Source of the DNA: Flavobacterium muglaense
GTDB taxonomy: Bacteria; Bacteroidota; Bacteroidia; Flavobacteriales; Flavobacteriaceae
NCBI RefSeq assembly: GCF_014305155.1
Contig: NZ_JACRUK010000001.1
Span: 185,381 to 249,380 of the forward strand
Reading direction: 5' to 3'
DNA: 64,000 nt
Shown here: positions 55,226 through 64,000 of the stretch, one piece after another
Layout: every line of letters begins with the position of its first letter
Numbering within the stretch: the stretch's first letter is position 1
Translations under genes and position numbers: made by a program
The notes under the pieces: model-generated
Told to the model about the DNA's origin: nothing
The model's database searches: none
The model's input: only the letters and a program-made list of their open reading frames with translations

Positions 55226-58200
55226 ATGAAAATTTCAAGAAAAATCGCATGCTTTCTTTTCCTTCTGTTTTGTACGCATTACATGAATGCGCAATCAAAA
55301 TCGGTTTCAGGAAAAGTGACTGACTCCGCTGGGTTTCCACTAACCGGAACCACAATTGTAGTTAAAGGAACTAAAAACACAGCAATTACTGATGCAAATG
55401 GGAATTTTAGTATTACCACCGAAAAAGGAAAGACATTGGTTTTCTCTTTCATGGGATTCACCACAAAAGAGATTTTAATTACTAATCAAGATTTCCTGAC
55501 CGTTTTACTGCAAGACGATTCGGTATCATTAGGCGAAGTTGTGGTTACCGCTCTGGGTATTAAAAGAGACAAACGCGCACTGGGTTATGCCTCACAAGAA
55601 TTAAAATCGGATGATATTAATAAAGTAAACTCGGCTAATTTTGTATCAAACTTAACTGGAAAGATATCGGGCGTTCAAATAACAGGTTCTGGAAACGGAA
55701 TCACAAGTTCTTCTCGTATAACTATTCGAGGAGATAAGTCCTTAAACATCAACAATAACGGTCCATTATTTATAGTAGATGGAATCCCTATTAACAATAA
55801 TGTTTATGGTGTAGGTGGATCTGCAACGACTCAAACTGATTTACCAACTGATTACGGAAATGGAGCCTCAGAGATTAATCAAGAAAACATAGAAAGCGTA
55901 AACGTCCTAAAAGGAGCAGCAGCATCTGCCCTTTATGGTTCAAGAGCGGCCAACGGTGTAATTGTAATTACTACTAAATCAGGTAAAAAAGGAAAAGGAA
56001 TGGGGGTTTCAATCTCGTCCTCATTTATGACCAGCGAAGCATTACGATTACCCGAAATACAAGGTATTTACGGCGCTGGCTCTAAACAAACTTACGATAT
56101 GGGAGCTGACACCAACCTAGGACCACGATTTGACTCGGGTGTTTCACTACTACAAAACGGCAGCCCTGGTTATTCTATAGGCCAAGGTCTAGTATTACCT
56201 TTCGAATTTAGATACAACTTAAATGATTTCTTTCGAAAAGGAAATTCTATTTCGAATTCGGTTTCCGTTTCTGGTTCTGACGAAAAAACAAATTTTAGAT
56301 TGAGTTATGGAAAAACTACAAGCGAAGACATTGTTCCAAACTCGAATTTAAAACGCGAAAACATCAGTTTAAACTTGAATTACAACATTTCGGACAAATG
56401 GAAACTAGCAACCGTTGCCACATATACCAAAAGTGCTAGTGACAACACACCTGTGTCCGGTTATGGAAGTCAAGGAATTATGTACAACTTACTATGGAAC
56501 CATACTAATGTTGATCTAGACTGGCTTAAAGAGTATTGGATTGTGAAGGATGTAAAACAAAATAGCATGTTTGGCTGGGGAGATAATCCTTTTAAAATTG
56601 CTTACGAAAACATCAATGCTTTCAAAAAAGGCCGCCTTTTTGGTAACATATCGTCAACTTATCAAATCAATACTGACTTCTCTTTCATGGCCCGTATAGG
56701 TATGGATAATTCTAATGACTTTAGATGGTCACGAAGACCTATTGGTTCCTCAAGATACACGCAAGGAATGTACCGAGAACAAACAATTGGTTTTACAGAA
56801 TACAACTCAGATATGTTATTGAGTTACGATCATACTTTTGGAGACTTTTCGGTTAAAATATCTTATGGAGCCAATAGTATGAATCAATACACCTCCGAAA
56901 GTAAAATTGAAGGACAAGGAATTAGTATTCCCGGAATTTACAATTTACAAAACATCAATGTAACGCCTATTTCGTCTAGAAACATTTATAAAAAACGCAT
57001 TAATAGCATGTACAGCTTGGCTAACATAGGATATAAAGACTATTTATATTTAGACCTTACCGCTAGAAATGACTGGTCATCTACGCTTCCTGCAAATAAC
57101 AACTCTTATTTCTATCCCTCGGCTTCGTTGAGTTTTATTCCAACATCAGCCTTTGATCTGAATAAAAACATTGATTTTCTAAAAGTACGAATGAATGCAG
57201 CATCAGTAGGAAACGACACTGACCCATACCGCTTATTAAAAACCTATAATAACGGATCTCTTGCTGGTACCTTAACAAACCCTAATTCAATACTGAACAG
57301 TAATTTAAAACCCGAGATCGCTACGTCGTACGAACTGGGAATTGAAGCACAATTTTTCAAAAAAAGAATAACGCTAGATGCTAGTTATTATATTACCAAC
57401 TCTAGAAACCAAATTGTAGGACTAGACATTTCACAAGCTACTGGTTTTAATTCGAATGTAATAAACGCTGGTAAAATTCAAAATAAAGGAATCGAACTAG
57501 GGTTAGGAATTACGCCTATTAGAACTAAAGATTTTGAGTGGTCGCTTAACGCTAATTTTACTCAGAACCGCGGAACTGTAAAAGCATTAACTGACGGAAT
57601 TAATAATTACATCATCGCGCAAGGTCCTAATGGCGGTACAATTGAAGCTCGTGTAGGAGAACGCATGGGTGACATATATGGTCGTGGCTACTTAAGAAGC
57701 CCTGACAATCAAATTGTTTATGACAATACTGGAAGTCCTATTCTAGACACAAAAATTAAGAAAATAGGGAATTATAATCCCGATTGGATGTTAGGACTTG
57801 CTACCAATTTAAAATACAAGAACATTACGCTAAATGCTTTATTTGATGTACGTCATGGCGGAAAAATCTATTCGATGACAAACGCCATCGGGATGGAAAG
57901 TGGTATTCTTGCAGTTTCACTTCCTGGACGTGAAACTGGCATAATTGGTCAAGGCGTAGTGCAAAATACCGATGGCACATACAGCCCTAATACGACTTCA
58001 ATAAGCGCCGAAAACTGGTATTATTCGAATGCCTTCCGAAGAGATAATATTGAAGCCAACTCCTTTGACGCATCTTACGTAAAACTGAGAGAACTAAGTT
58101 TGAATTATCGATTCCCTACGCGATGGATCAACGCTGTAAAAATGCAAAATTTAAGCATGGGTTTAGTTGGTAATAATTTGGCCCTTTGGACGAAAGTCCC

Positions 58201-58315
58201 AAACATTGATCCCGAAACACAAGCCATAAGTGGCGGAACACTTTTACCGGGATTTGAAGTACTGCAATTGCCTTCATCTAGAAACTACGGAATCAAATTA
58301 AATGCTTCATTCTAA
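55226..58315 (+). CDS. SusC/RagA-family TonB-dependent outer-membrane transporter
   Basis: This 1029-residue protein is a SusC-type nutrient importer. It has a signal peptide (MKISRKIACFLFLLFCTHYMNAQ), a carboxypeptidase-like domain (SVSGKVTDSAGFPLTGTTIV, ITDANGNFSI), the family signature GEVVVTALGIKRDKRALGYA, a plug with LFIVDGIPINNN and NVLKGAAASALYGSRAANGVIVIT, and a long beta-barrel ending NYGIKLNASF. With the SusD protein downstream it forms a lid-gated pair. No sugar-specific enzyme is nearby; the third gene is a phosphodiesterase-like hydrolase, so the substrate may be phosphorylated. Confidence 0.95.
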   Translation: MKISRKIACFLFLLFCTHYMNAQSKSVSGKVTDSAGFPLTGTTIVVKGTKNTAITDANGNFSITTEKGKTLVFSFMGFTTKEILITNQDFLTVLLQDDSVSLGEVVVTALGIKRDKRALGYASQELKSDDINKVNSANFVSNLTGKISGVQITGSGNGITSSSRITIRGDKSLNINNNGPLFIVDGIPINNNVYGVGGSATTQTDLPTDYGNGASEINQENIESVNVLKGAAASALYGSRAANGVIVITTKSGKKGKGMGVSISSSFMTSEALRLPEIQGIYGAGSKQTYDMGADTNLGPRFDSGVSLLQNGSPGYSIGQGLVLPFEFRYNLNDFFRKGNSISNSVSVSGSDEKTNFRLSYGKTTSEDIVPNSNLKRENISLNLNYNISDKWKLATVATYTKSASDNTPVSGYGSQGIMYNLLWNHTNVDLDWLKEYWIVKDVKQNSMFGWGDNPFKIAYENINAFKKGRLFGNISSTYQINTDFSFMARIGMDNSNDFRWSRRPIGSSRYTQGMYREQTIGFTEYNSDMLLSYDHTFGDFSVKISYGANSMNQYTSESKIEGQGISIPGIYNLQNINVTPISSRNIYKKRINSMYSLANIGYKDYLYLDLTARNDWSSTLPANNNSYFYPSASLSFIPTSAFDLNKNIDFLKVRMNAASVGNDTDPYRLLKTYNNGSLAGTLTNPNSILNSNLKPEIATSYELGIEAQFFKKRITLDASYYITNSRNQIVGLDISQATGFNSNVINAGKIQNKGIELGLGITPIRTKDFEWSLNANFTQNRGTVKALTDGINNYIIAQGPNGGTIEARVGERMGDIYGRGYLRSPDNQIVYDNTGSPILDTKIKKIGNYNPDWMLGLATNLKYKNITLNALFDVRHGGKIYSMTNAIGMESGILAVSLPGRETGIIGQGVVQNTDGTYSPNTTSISAENWYYSNAFRRDNIEANSFDASYVKLRELSLNYRFPTRWINAVKMQNLSMGLVGNNLALWTKVPNIDPETQAISGGTLLPGFEVLQLPSSRNYGIKLNASF

Positions 58316-58326
58316 AAAAAATTACC

Positions 58327-59736
58327 ATGAAAAAAATTATATTATTACTACTATTATGTGGTACTTGTTTTTCTTGTACCGATGGATTCGAAGAAATCAA
58401 CACAAATAAAAATCAACCCACAGCCTCACAGCCTAAACAAATGCTACCTAATATTATCTTTAACTTGGCTAACACCAATGTTTCTAATGCTTTCAACTTT
58501 GGTGATATTGTTGCACAATACGGAGGTAATTATGAATACAATGAACTCGATGTTTACAATTGGGGAGCCGACGATCGTTTTTGGGGTATGTACAAATGGC
58601 TTAATGATATTTATGATCTAAAAAAACAAGCCATAGCAATAAACGATAAAAACTATGAAGCTATAGGCCTTGTACTTGAAACCTACACCATGAGTCTAAT
58701 TACTGATTCCTATGGAAACGCTCCTTATTCTGAAGCTTCAAAAGGAGAAGAAGGGATTCTAAAACCTAAATATGACACTCAAGAAGCAATCTACACCCAA
58801 CTACTTTTAAATTTAGACAAAGCCAATAGCTTAATTGATATCAAATCAAAAGTAGAAGGTGACTTGCTTTTTAACGGGGACATGATGAAATGGAAAAAAT
58901 TTGCTAATTCACTCCACATTCGGCTTTTGATGCGCATTTCGAATAAAGTAAACGTAAGCACTAAACTAACCGAAATTGTTTCAAAACCTACAGATTACCC
59001 GTTATTCCAGTCTAATAGCGATAATGCTAATTATGTTTATTCGGGTAGTTTCCCTAATATTTCTCCCATGAGTGACGGGATTAACAGACTCTATGGTTAC
59101 AATATTGTAATTCCATCTACTCATTTAGTAAATACTTTAATTACCAATAACGACCCACGTCTAGGCGAATGGATTGACCCAATCGTAGGGACTACCAATC
59201 AACTAGGGCTGCAACCCGGGCTTACATTAGATCAAATAGGAGAACCTTCGAAATATTCCAGAAGATCCGAAGATTATTTTTATACAAAAACAAAAATTTC
59301 ATCACTATTTATGACCTACAGCGAATTAAACTTTTTACTTGCTGAAGCACGCCAAAGAAACTTGATTACCACTGGAGCTGCTCAAAGCTATTACAATACT
59401 GCTGTAGAAGCATCCTTTAAACAATGGAATGTGATCATGCCTACTGATTACTTGACTGTAACAGCACCCTATAGCCCAACAACGGAGGTTTTATATACTC
59501 AAAAATGGTTAGCTTTATACCACACTGGCGTAGAGTCATGGTTGGATTACAAAAGAACAGGCAAACCTAGCTTTATCAAGGCAGGACCTGGAGCCAAAAA
59601 CAACGGAAAAATCCCAAGAAGGATTATGTACCCTAGCTTAGAGCAATCAGTAAATAAAGAAAACAATAGCGATGCTTTGCAAAAAATGGGCGGAACAGAT
59701 GATATTAACGCAAAAACTTGGTGGGATAATTTTTAA
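58327..59736 (+). CDS. SusD/RagB-family surface lipoprotein
   Basis: This is the 469-residue lid/binding partner of the SusC protein. The lipoprotein signal MKKIILLLLLCGTCFSC ends in the lipobox cysteine and is followed by TDGFEEINTNKNQPT, the SusD-like N-terminus. Further features are LVLETYTMSLITDSYGNAPYSEA and FLLAEARQRNLI with a following TPR-like scaffold. The sequence fits the SusD-like branch with an EINTNKN start, which is often found with non-polysaccharide substrates. It begins 11 bp after susC. Confidence 0.94.
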   Translation: MKKIILLLLLCGTCFSCTDGFEEINTNKNQPTASQPKQMLPNIIFNLANTNVSNAFNFGDIVAQYGGNYEYNELDVYNWGADDRFWGMYKWLNDIYDLKKQAIAINDKNYEAIGLVLETYTMSLITDSYGNAPYSEASKGEEGILKPKYDTQEAIYTQLLLNLDKANSLIDIKSKVEGDLLFNGDMMKWKKFANSLHIRLLMRISNKVNVSTKLTEIVSKPTDYPLFQSNSDNANYVYSGSFPNISPMSDGINRLYGYNIVIPSTHLVNTLITNNDPRLGEWIDPIVGTTNQLGLQPGLTLDQIGEPSKYSRRSEDYFYTKTKISSLFMTYSELNFLLAEARQRNLITTGAAQSYYNTAVEASFKQWNVIMPTDYLTVTAPYSPTTEVLYTQKWLALYHTGVESWLDYKRTGKPSFIKAGPGAKNNGKIPRRIMYPSLEQSVNKENNSDALQKMGGTDDINAKTWWDNF

Positions 59737-59747
59737 TTAAAAAAAAC

Positions 59748-60830
59748 ATGAAAAAAATATTTTTATTACTGACTTTTTTTAGTGTATTAAATAGTCAAGC
59801 ACAGCAGGCCGAAAACATTATCATTATTACCACAGATGGTTTTAGATGGCAAGAAGCTTTCAAAGGAATGGACGAAACGTTAGCAAGAGATAAAAAATTC
59901 AATCAGAATGACAGCTCTTATATTTATAAAAAATATTGGGCAGAGAATGAAAGTGAACGTAGAGAAAAACTATTGCCCTTTATGTGGTCTATACTTGCCA
60001 AAAAAGGACAAATATATGGCAATAGAACACTAGGTAATAAAGTAAACAATGCCAATCCATACTGGTTTAGTTATCCTGGTTATAATGAAATCATGACGGG
60101 ATATGCCGATACCTTAATCAATTCAAATCATTACCCTGCAAATCCGAATAGTACTGTTTTAGAGTTTTTAAGCAAACAAACTAAAATAAAAGGAAAAGTA
60201 GCAGCATTTGGTGCCTGGGATGCTTTTGACAACATTTTAAACGAAAAAAGAGCTGGTTTTCCCGTCGTATCTGCTTTTGATAAAGTAGGAGGTAAAACGC
60301 CAACAGAGAGACAAAAATTAATTAATGCTATGCTAGCCGATTCTTTTAAACCTTTTCATGAAGAAGAATGTTTGGATGTTTTTACACATTATGGTGCCCT
60401 TGAAGAATTAAAAACGAATAAGCCGAAAGTGCTCTACATATCGTATGGCGAAACTGATGAATGGGCACATGCAGGATTTTATCGTTCGTATCTTGACGCA
60501 GCCCATCAAGTAGACGCTTGGATTAAAGAAATTTGGGATTTTGTTCAAAATGATCCGCAATACAAAGACAAAACTGCTCTAGTTTTCACTACCGATCATG
60601 GTCGAGGAGACCTTACAAAAGCAGAATGGACGAGTCATGGACCTCATATAAAAGACGCTTCTGAAATATGGTTTGCTACCATGGGACCTCAAATTGAACC
60701 AAAAGGCGAAATGAAAAACGATACCCAATTATATCAAAATCAATTTGCTCAAACCATGGCAAAAATCATGGGCTACAAATTTGAAGCCAATCATCCAATT
60801 GCGAATGAAATTCCAGGAGTGGCTAAATAG
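59748..60830 (+). CDS. Secreted alkaline-phosphatase-superfamily hydrolase (phosphodiesterase-like)
   Basis: This 360-residue protein has a signal peptide (MKKIFLLLTFFSVLNSQAQ) and an alkaline-phosphatase-superfamily fold. The first metal Asp is in IIIITTDGFRW (Asp30). A likely nucleophile is Ser108 in FSYPGYNEIMTGYAD, aligned with the nucleotide-pyrophosphatase TFPNH motif. Later metal motifs are YGETDEWAHAGFY and FTTDHGRGD. It starts 11 bp after the SusD gene, so the product probably processes what SusCD imports. Phosphodiester, phosphonate or sulfate esters are possible substrates. No glycosidase or peptidase is in the unit. Confidence 0.85.
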   Translation: MKKIFLLLTFFSVLNSQAQQAENIIIITTDGFRWQEAFKGMDETLARDKKFNQNDSSYIYKKYWAENESERREKLLPFMWSILAKKGQIYGNRTLGNKVNNANPYWFSYPGYNEIMTGYADTLINSNHYPANPNSTVLEFLSKQTKIKGKVAAFGAWDAFDNILNEKRAGFPVVSAFDKVGGKTPTERQKLINAMLADSFKPFHEEECLDVFTHYGALEELKTNKPKVLYISYGETDEWAHAGFYRSYLDAAHQVDAWIKEIWDFVQNDPQYKDKTALVFTTDHGRGDLTKAEWTSHGPHIKDASEIWFATMGPQIEPKGEMKNDTQLYQNQFAQTMAKIMGYKFEANHPIANEIPGVAK

Positions 60831-60848
60831 AGTGCTTTGACAGCTAAA

Positions 60849-60884
60849 GCAAAAGAGCTTGACAATATTGTCAAGCTCTTTTGC
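60849..60884 (+). terminator. Intrinsic terminator after the SusCD operon
   Basis: GCAAAAGAGCTTGACA and TGTCAAGCTCTTTTGC form a perfect 16-bp stem with a 4-nt loop. Confidence 0.85.
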
Positions 60885-60992
60885 GTTCTACACAGTTGAC
60901 ACCTCATTCTATCTGCTTAAATATTAGTATAACTGGTAAACTGCACTAAAATAGGTTGATTAAAAACGTGCTTTTTACGACTCCATTTTTTG

Positions 60993-61000
60993 TAGTTTTA
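60993..61000 (+). promoter_or_regulatory. Weak -7-like box for the gene at 61057
   Basis: TAGTTTTA differs at the last base from TAnnTTTG and lies 56 bp before the ATG. Confidence 0.3.
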
Positions 61001-61056
61001 CAGCTAATTAATCTCCAGAATCAAAACCTAAAACCTACTAACTAAAACCTGAAATT

Positions 61057-61938
61057 ATGAAAACCAAAAAACTAGTAATCGGCTTATTGTTTAGTGTATT
61101 TACTTTTACGAGTTGCACACAAGAATCTACTACAAATGCCACCGACACCAAACTAACAACTAATGATGTTGTTGAAACCCAAACCATGGACAATGCAATT
61201 GATGATATTTCACTTATTGCCGATGATCAATATGAAGCTACAGAAGGATCTACAACTGGAAAAAGCACAAACAACTACAAATCTATTCTACCTGATTGCG
61301 CTACGATAAGCGATCTAGAATCAACCGATTTAGTTCGAAAAATAACAATTACTTTTGGTACCGCTACCACTTCATGTGTATTTAGAGGTCGTACTTTAAA
61401 AGGCCAAGTTATTTTGACTAGAACCAAAGGAACAAGCTTCCCAAAGGTCATGACAGTTACTTATAATGATTTCTATATCAATGAAAACAAATTAGAAGGA
61501 ACACTAACTTGGACCCGAACAATGGTTGGTGACGGAGCTACTTTACACCCTAAAACAACGTACAGCACTACCGATATGTCTTTAACGACAACATCAGGAG
61601 TTTATACGCGTACTGGACAATTGACTAGAGAGATGACTGCTGGATTTTCGACTAGATTAATTTCAAATGACGATGTATACGCTATTAGTGGAACTGTGAT
61701 TACAACTAATCCACAAAAAGAAGTTTTTACATCTTTGATAACTACAACAACACCGCTAGTATATAAAGCCGAATGTAGCTTACTACAAATCCCTAAACCT
61801 TACCCCGTAAGTGGCATATTGAAAATAACAAAAAACAACAATTACGCTACTATTGATTATGGTACTGGAGATTGTGACAATATCGCAATGCTTTCTATCA
61901 ATGGAGGTACTGCTGCTCAAATTACTTTGGGAAAATAA
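61057..61938 (+). CDS. Uncharacterised lipoprotein
   Basis: This is a 293-residue lipoprotein with signal MKTKKLVIGLLFSVFTFTSC and lipobox cysteine, followed by a Thr/Asp/Asn-rich linker. The body is rich in beta-strand patterns (KITITFGTATTSCVFRGRTL, KGQVILTRTKGTSF, GTLTWTRTMVGDG, SGVYTRTGQLTREM) and contains four further cysteines, one near the C-terminal DYGTGDCDN. I recognise it only as the type of surface lipoprotein common in Flavobacteriia. It is monocistronic, between terminators. Confidence 0.8.
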   Translation: MKTKKLVIGLLFSVFTFTSCTQESTTNATDTKLTTNDVVETQTMDNAIDDISLIADDQYEATEGSTTGKSTNNYKSILPDCATISDLESTDLVRKITITFGTATTSCVFRGRTLKGQVILTRTKGTSFPKVMTVTYNDFYINENKLEGTLTWTRTMVGDGATLHPKTTYSTTDMSLTTTSGVYTRTGQLTREMTAGFSTRLISNDDVYAISGTVITTNPQKEVFTSLITTTTPLVYKAECSLLQIPKPYPVSGILKITKNNNYATIDYGTGDCDNIAMLSINGGTAAQITLGK

Positions 61939-61957
61939 AACCAAGGCGGTTGAAAAT

Positions 61958-61994
61958 AAAAAAGGAGTTCAAATTAAATTGAACTCCTTTTTTT
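61958..61994. terminator. Bidirectional terminator between the lipoprotein gene and rlmN
   Basis: AAAAGGAGTTCAA and TTGAACTCCTTTT form a 13-bp stem with a 6-nt loop between convergent genes. Confidence 0.9.
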
Positions 61995-63036
61995 ATGCTT
62001 CTTTATTTGCTAGTTGACCACAAGCTGCATCAATATCCTTACCTCTACTCCTACGTACTTTTACCACAATCCCGCTTGCTTCGAGTGCTTTTATATAAGC
62101 ATTAGTCGCTTCTTCAGAGGCTTGTTGAAACTCTCCATCATCAATTGGGTTGTATTCGATTAAGTTTACTTTACAAGGAACATATTTACAAAATTTAACC
62201 AAAGCATCTATTGCTTCTTTATTGTCGTTAATCCCTTTCCAAACCACATATTCGTATGAGATTTTAGATTTGGTTTTTCGGTACCAATATTCTAATGATT
62301 CGCGTAAATCTGCCAAAGGAAAATTAGCACTAAAAGGCATGATTCTCGCTCGAACTTCGTCAATAGCAGAATGTAGTGATACTGCTAATTTGAATTTTAC
62401 ATCATCATCGGCTAATTTCTTGATCATCTTAGGTACTCCAGATGTAGAAACCATGATACGCTTTGGCGACATACCCAAACCTTCCTCGGAAGTAATCATT
62501 TCAATGGCTTTTAATACATTGTTGTAATTCATCAATGGTTCACCCATTCCCATGAAAACAATATTAGAAAGTGGGTGGTTGTGATACAAACGACTCTCTT
62601 TATCGATGGCTATAACCTGATCGTAAATTTCGGCAGGTTCTAAGTTTCGCATTCTTTTTAATCGCGCTGTTGCGCAAAAGTTACAATCTAGACTACAACC
62701 TACTTGACTAGAAACGCAAGCTGTGGTTCTTGTATTAGTCGGGATTAAAACCGACTCTACCACTAATCCATCATGTAAGCGAACAGCATTTTTTACTGTA
62801 CCGTCTTCTGAACGTTGCATGGCATCTACTTTAATGTGATTAATCACAAAATTTTGTTCCAACATGGCACGTGTTTCTTTAGAAATGTTTGTCATATCTT
62901 CAAAACTGTGTGCACCTTTGCTCCACAACCATTCATAAACTTGATTACCGCGAAAGGCTTTGTCTCCACTGGTTACAAAAAATTCGCGTAAATCTTCTTT
63001 TGATACTGCTCGTATGTCTTTTTTCTCCGTTTGCAT
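61993..63036 (-). CDS. rlmN: 23S rRNA (adenine(2503)-C(2))-methyltransferase RlmN
   Basis: RlmN is a radical-SAM enzyme that methylates A2503 of 23S rRNA and A37 of some tRNAs. The CxxxCxxC cluster is at Cys114, Cys118 and Cys121 (QVGCSLDCNFCATARL). Cys107 and Cys339 (in DIDAACGQL) match the two mechanism cysteines. Other motifs are FRGNQVYEWLW, NIVFMGMGEPLMNYNNV and KLAVSLHSAID. Length is 347 residues. Divergent from the O-methyltransferase gene. Confidence 0.97.
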   Translation of the reverse strand: MQTEKKDIRAVSKEDLREFFVTSGDKAFRGNQVYEWLWSKGAHSFEDMTNISKETRAMLEQNFVINHIKVDAMQRSEDGTVKNAVRLHDGLVVESVLIPTNTRTTACVSSQVGCSLDCNFCATARLKRMRNLEPAEIYDQVIAIDKESRLYHNHPLSNIVFMGMGEPLMNYNNVLKAIEMITSEEGLGMSPKRIMVSTSGVPKMIKKLADDDVKFKLAVSLHSAIDEVRARIMPFSANFPLADLRESLEYWYRKTKSKISYEYVVWKGINDNKEAIDALVKFCKYVPCKVNLIEYNPIDDGEFQQASEEATNAYIKALEASGIVVKVRRSRGKDIDAACGQLANKEA

Positions 63037-63084
63037 GCTGCAAATTTAATGACTATTTGTTGATTTGTTGTTTTGATAATTTAA

Positions 63085-63092
63085 TAACTTTG
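63085..63092 (+). promoter_or_regulatory. Candidate promoter for the O-methyltransferase gene
   Basis: TAACTTTG matches TAnnTTTG; a TTTG lies 17 bp upstream (63064-63067). The ATG is 14 bp downstream of the box. Confidence 0.5.
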
Positions 63093-63106
63093 TAAAAAAT
63101 TAAAAA

Positions 63107-63748
63107 ATGCATTTCATTTCAGTAGAATTAGAAGATTACATTGAGCAACACTCTGAAAAAGAACCCGCTTTATTAGCGGCTTTAAACAAAGAAACGTATC
63201 AAAAAATTCTTTTGCCACGCATGCTTAGCGGTCATTTTCAAGGTAGAGTTTTGAGCATGTTAGCCAAATTAATTAGACCGATAAACATTCTAGAAATAGG
63301 GACTTATACCGGTTATTCGGCTTTGTGTTTGTGCGAAGGAATGCAAGAAAATGGTGTTTTGCACACTATAGACATTAAGGAAGAGCTAATTGATTTTCAG
63401 CGCAAACATTTTGACAAGTCTCCTTGGGGAAAGCAAATTGTACAGCATCTGGGAGAAGCAACGGATATTATACCTACGCTTGACGTTAAATTTGATTTGG
63501 TTTTCATCGATGCTGATAAGGAAAACTACATCAATTATTTTGAATTGATTGTTCCTAAGATGAATAAAGGCGGTCTCATCTTATCAGATAATGTGTTGTG
63601 GAGCGGTAAAGTACTGGAACCTTTGAACCCAAAAGACATTAGTACTAAAATACTACTTGAATACAATATACTCTTAAAAAACGATCCTAGAGTAGAAACG
63701 GTTTTATTGCCTATTCGTGATGGATTAACGGTAAGCAGAGTGCTTTAA
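63107..63748 (+). CDS. SAM-dependent O-methyltransferase (family 3, COMT-like)
   Basis: This 213-residue class I methyltransferase resembles bacterial members of the catechol/caffeoyl-CoA O-methyltransferase family. The SAM site is NILEIGTYTGYSALCL, followed by LHTIDIKEE, the metal-site pattern LVFIDADKENYINYF, and SDNVLWSGKV. The C-terminal GLTVSRVL is typical. The substrate is unknown; these proteins often act on catechol-like groups. Confidence 0.9.
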   Translation: MHFISVELEDYIEQHSEKEPALLAALNKETYQKILLPRMLSGHFQGRVLSMLAKLIRPINILEIGTYTGYSALCLCEGMQENGVLHTIDIKEELIDFQRKHFDKSPWGKQIVQHLGEATDIIPTLDVKFDLVFIDADKENYINYFELIVPKMNKGGLILSDNVLWSGKVLEPLNPKDISTKILLEYNILLKNDPRVETVLLPIRDGLTVSRVL

Positions 63749-64000
63749 ACTAAATGTTGTTATTGCGTACGGAGTTTTAGCCCAGATGGGAATGGAAATC
63801 CTTGTGGCGTAAAAATGAATTTTTCTAAACAAAAAAGAGCGACCAACGGAAGGAGGGCACTGAAAAAGTGTTTCTAATAAATTAAGACCTAAAAAGGAGT
63901 AGATATCTATGGATTTCTACTCTTTTTTTCTTATATTTAAGTCTAATTATAAGTGTTTTTTAGATGTTAATACAACAACAAACAATACAATTCAGCGAGC
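63749..64000. other. Terminal intergenic region with dispersed repeat copy 3
   Basis: The region holds dispersed repeat copy 3 and AT-rich DNA. An ATG at 63964 opens a frame (MLIQQQTIQFSE) that runs off the window and could be the start of a gene, but 12 codons are too few to judge. Confidence 0.4.
63775..63869 (+). repeat. Dispersed hairpin element, copy 3
   Basis: The left end is TTTTAGCCCAGATGGGAATG followed by GAAATCCTTGTGGCG; AAAAATGAATTTTT follows, and the right end is AGAGCGACCAACGGAAGGAGGGC. The left end matches copies 1 and 2. Confidence 0.62.

Overview
The window is a chromosomal segment from a member of the Bacteroidota, almost certainly a Flavobacterium or close relative. The evidence is consistent: AT-rich DNA, gliding-motility genes (gldL, gldK, gldB, gldC), a SusC/SusD pair, an XrtF-type exosortase, TAnnTTTG promoter boxes in place of sigma-70 -10 boxes, few recognisable Shine-Dalgarno sites, several TTG or GTG starts, and a vegetative sigma factor of the short Bacteroidota type. 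Most of the window is conserved core genome, with a few accessory or decayed patches.

Layout. 1-5.7 kb (minus strand): 5' end of gldL, gldK, an arginase-fold protein with damaged metal ligands, and topA. 6-12.8 kb (plus): miaB, a sigma-54 activator without receiver domain, an LptE-like lipoprotein, a TPR-like protein, secG, groES and groEL. 12.9-20 kb (mostly minus): DedA protein; a three-gene, probably metal-related unit (small CC/HYC protein, TonB-dependent receptor, heavy-metal-associated protein); a beta-CASP metallo-hydrolase paired with an ATP-cone/PD-(D/E)XK protein; and the XrtF exosortase with its partner. 20-28.8 kb (plus): GAF-type methionine sulfoxide reductase, a TonB-C/MORN protein, rpsO, pnp, a 0.9-kb repeat-rich gap, rpoD followed by a 60-bp tandem hairpin repeat, a lipoprotein, rpe and a TPR protein. 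28.9-30.5 kb: what looks like the scar of a deleted type VI secretion locus (a TssF-like C-terminus abutting a ClpV/ClpB C-terminus), tRNA-Arg(UCG) and a yqeY-like gene.

30.8-46.6 kb (minus) is a complete-looking division and cell wall cluster in the order mraZ-rsmH-ftsL-ftsI-murE-mraY-murD-ftsW-murG-murC-ftsQ-ftsA-ftsZ, without murF or ddl. It is preceded by 10-bp-spaced GTGG repeats that look like an MraZ operator. 46.9-55 kb holds a hydrolase, yihA, a lipoprotein, gldBC, nadE, a LuxR-type response regulator, a dnaG whose zinc-finger ligands are all replaced, and a polyprenyl synthase. 55.2-60.8 kb is a SusC-SusD-phosphodiesterase operon. The window closes with a lipoprotein, rlmN, an O-methyltransferase and a copy of a dispersed repeat.

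How the genes fit together: gldL/gldK belong to the gliding and type IX secretion machine, and gldB/gldC are needed for the same motility. The mraZ-ftsZ block makes lipid II precursors and assembles the divisome. topA, dnaG, rpoD, pnp, rpsO, miaB, rlmN, yihA and groESL are information-processing and folding housekeeping genes. I found no clear undescribed multi-gene system. The best candidates for a second look are the type VI secretion scar, the ATP-cone nuclease/beta-CASP pair, the three-gene CC/HYC-receptor-HMA unit, the arginase-fold protein beside gldK, and a dispersed hairpin element present three times. No searches were run: family assignments rest on reading motifs in the sequence.
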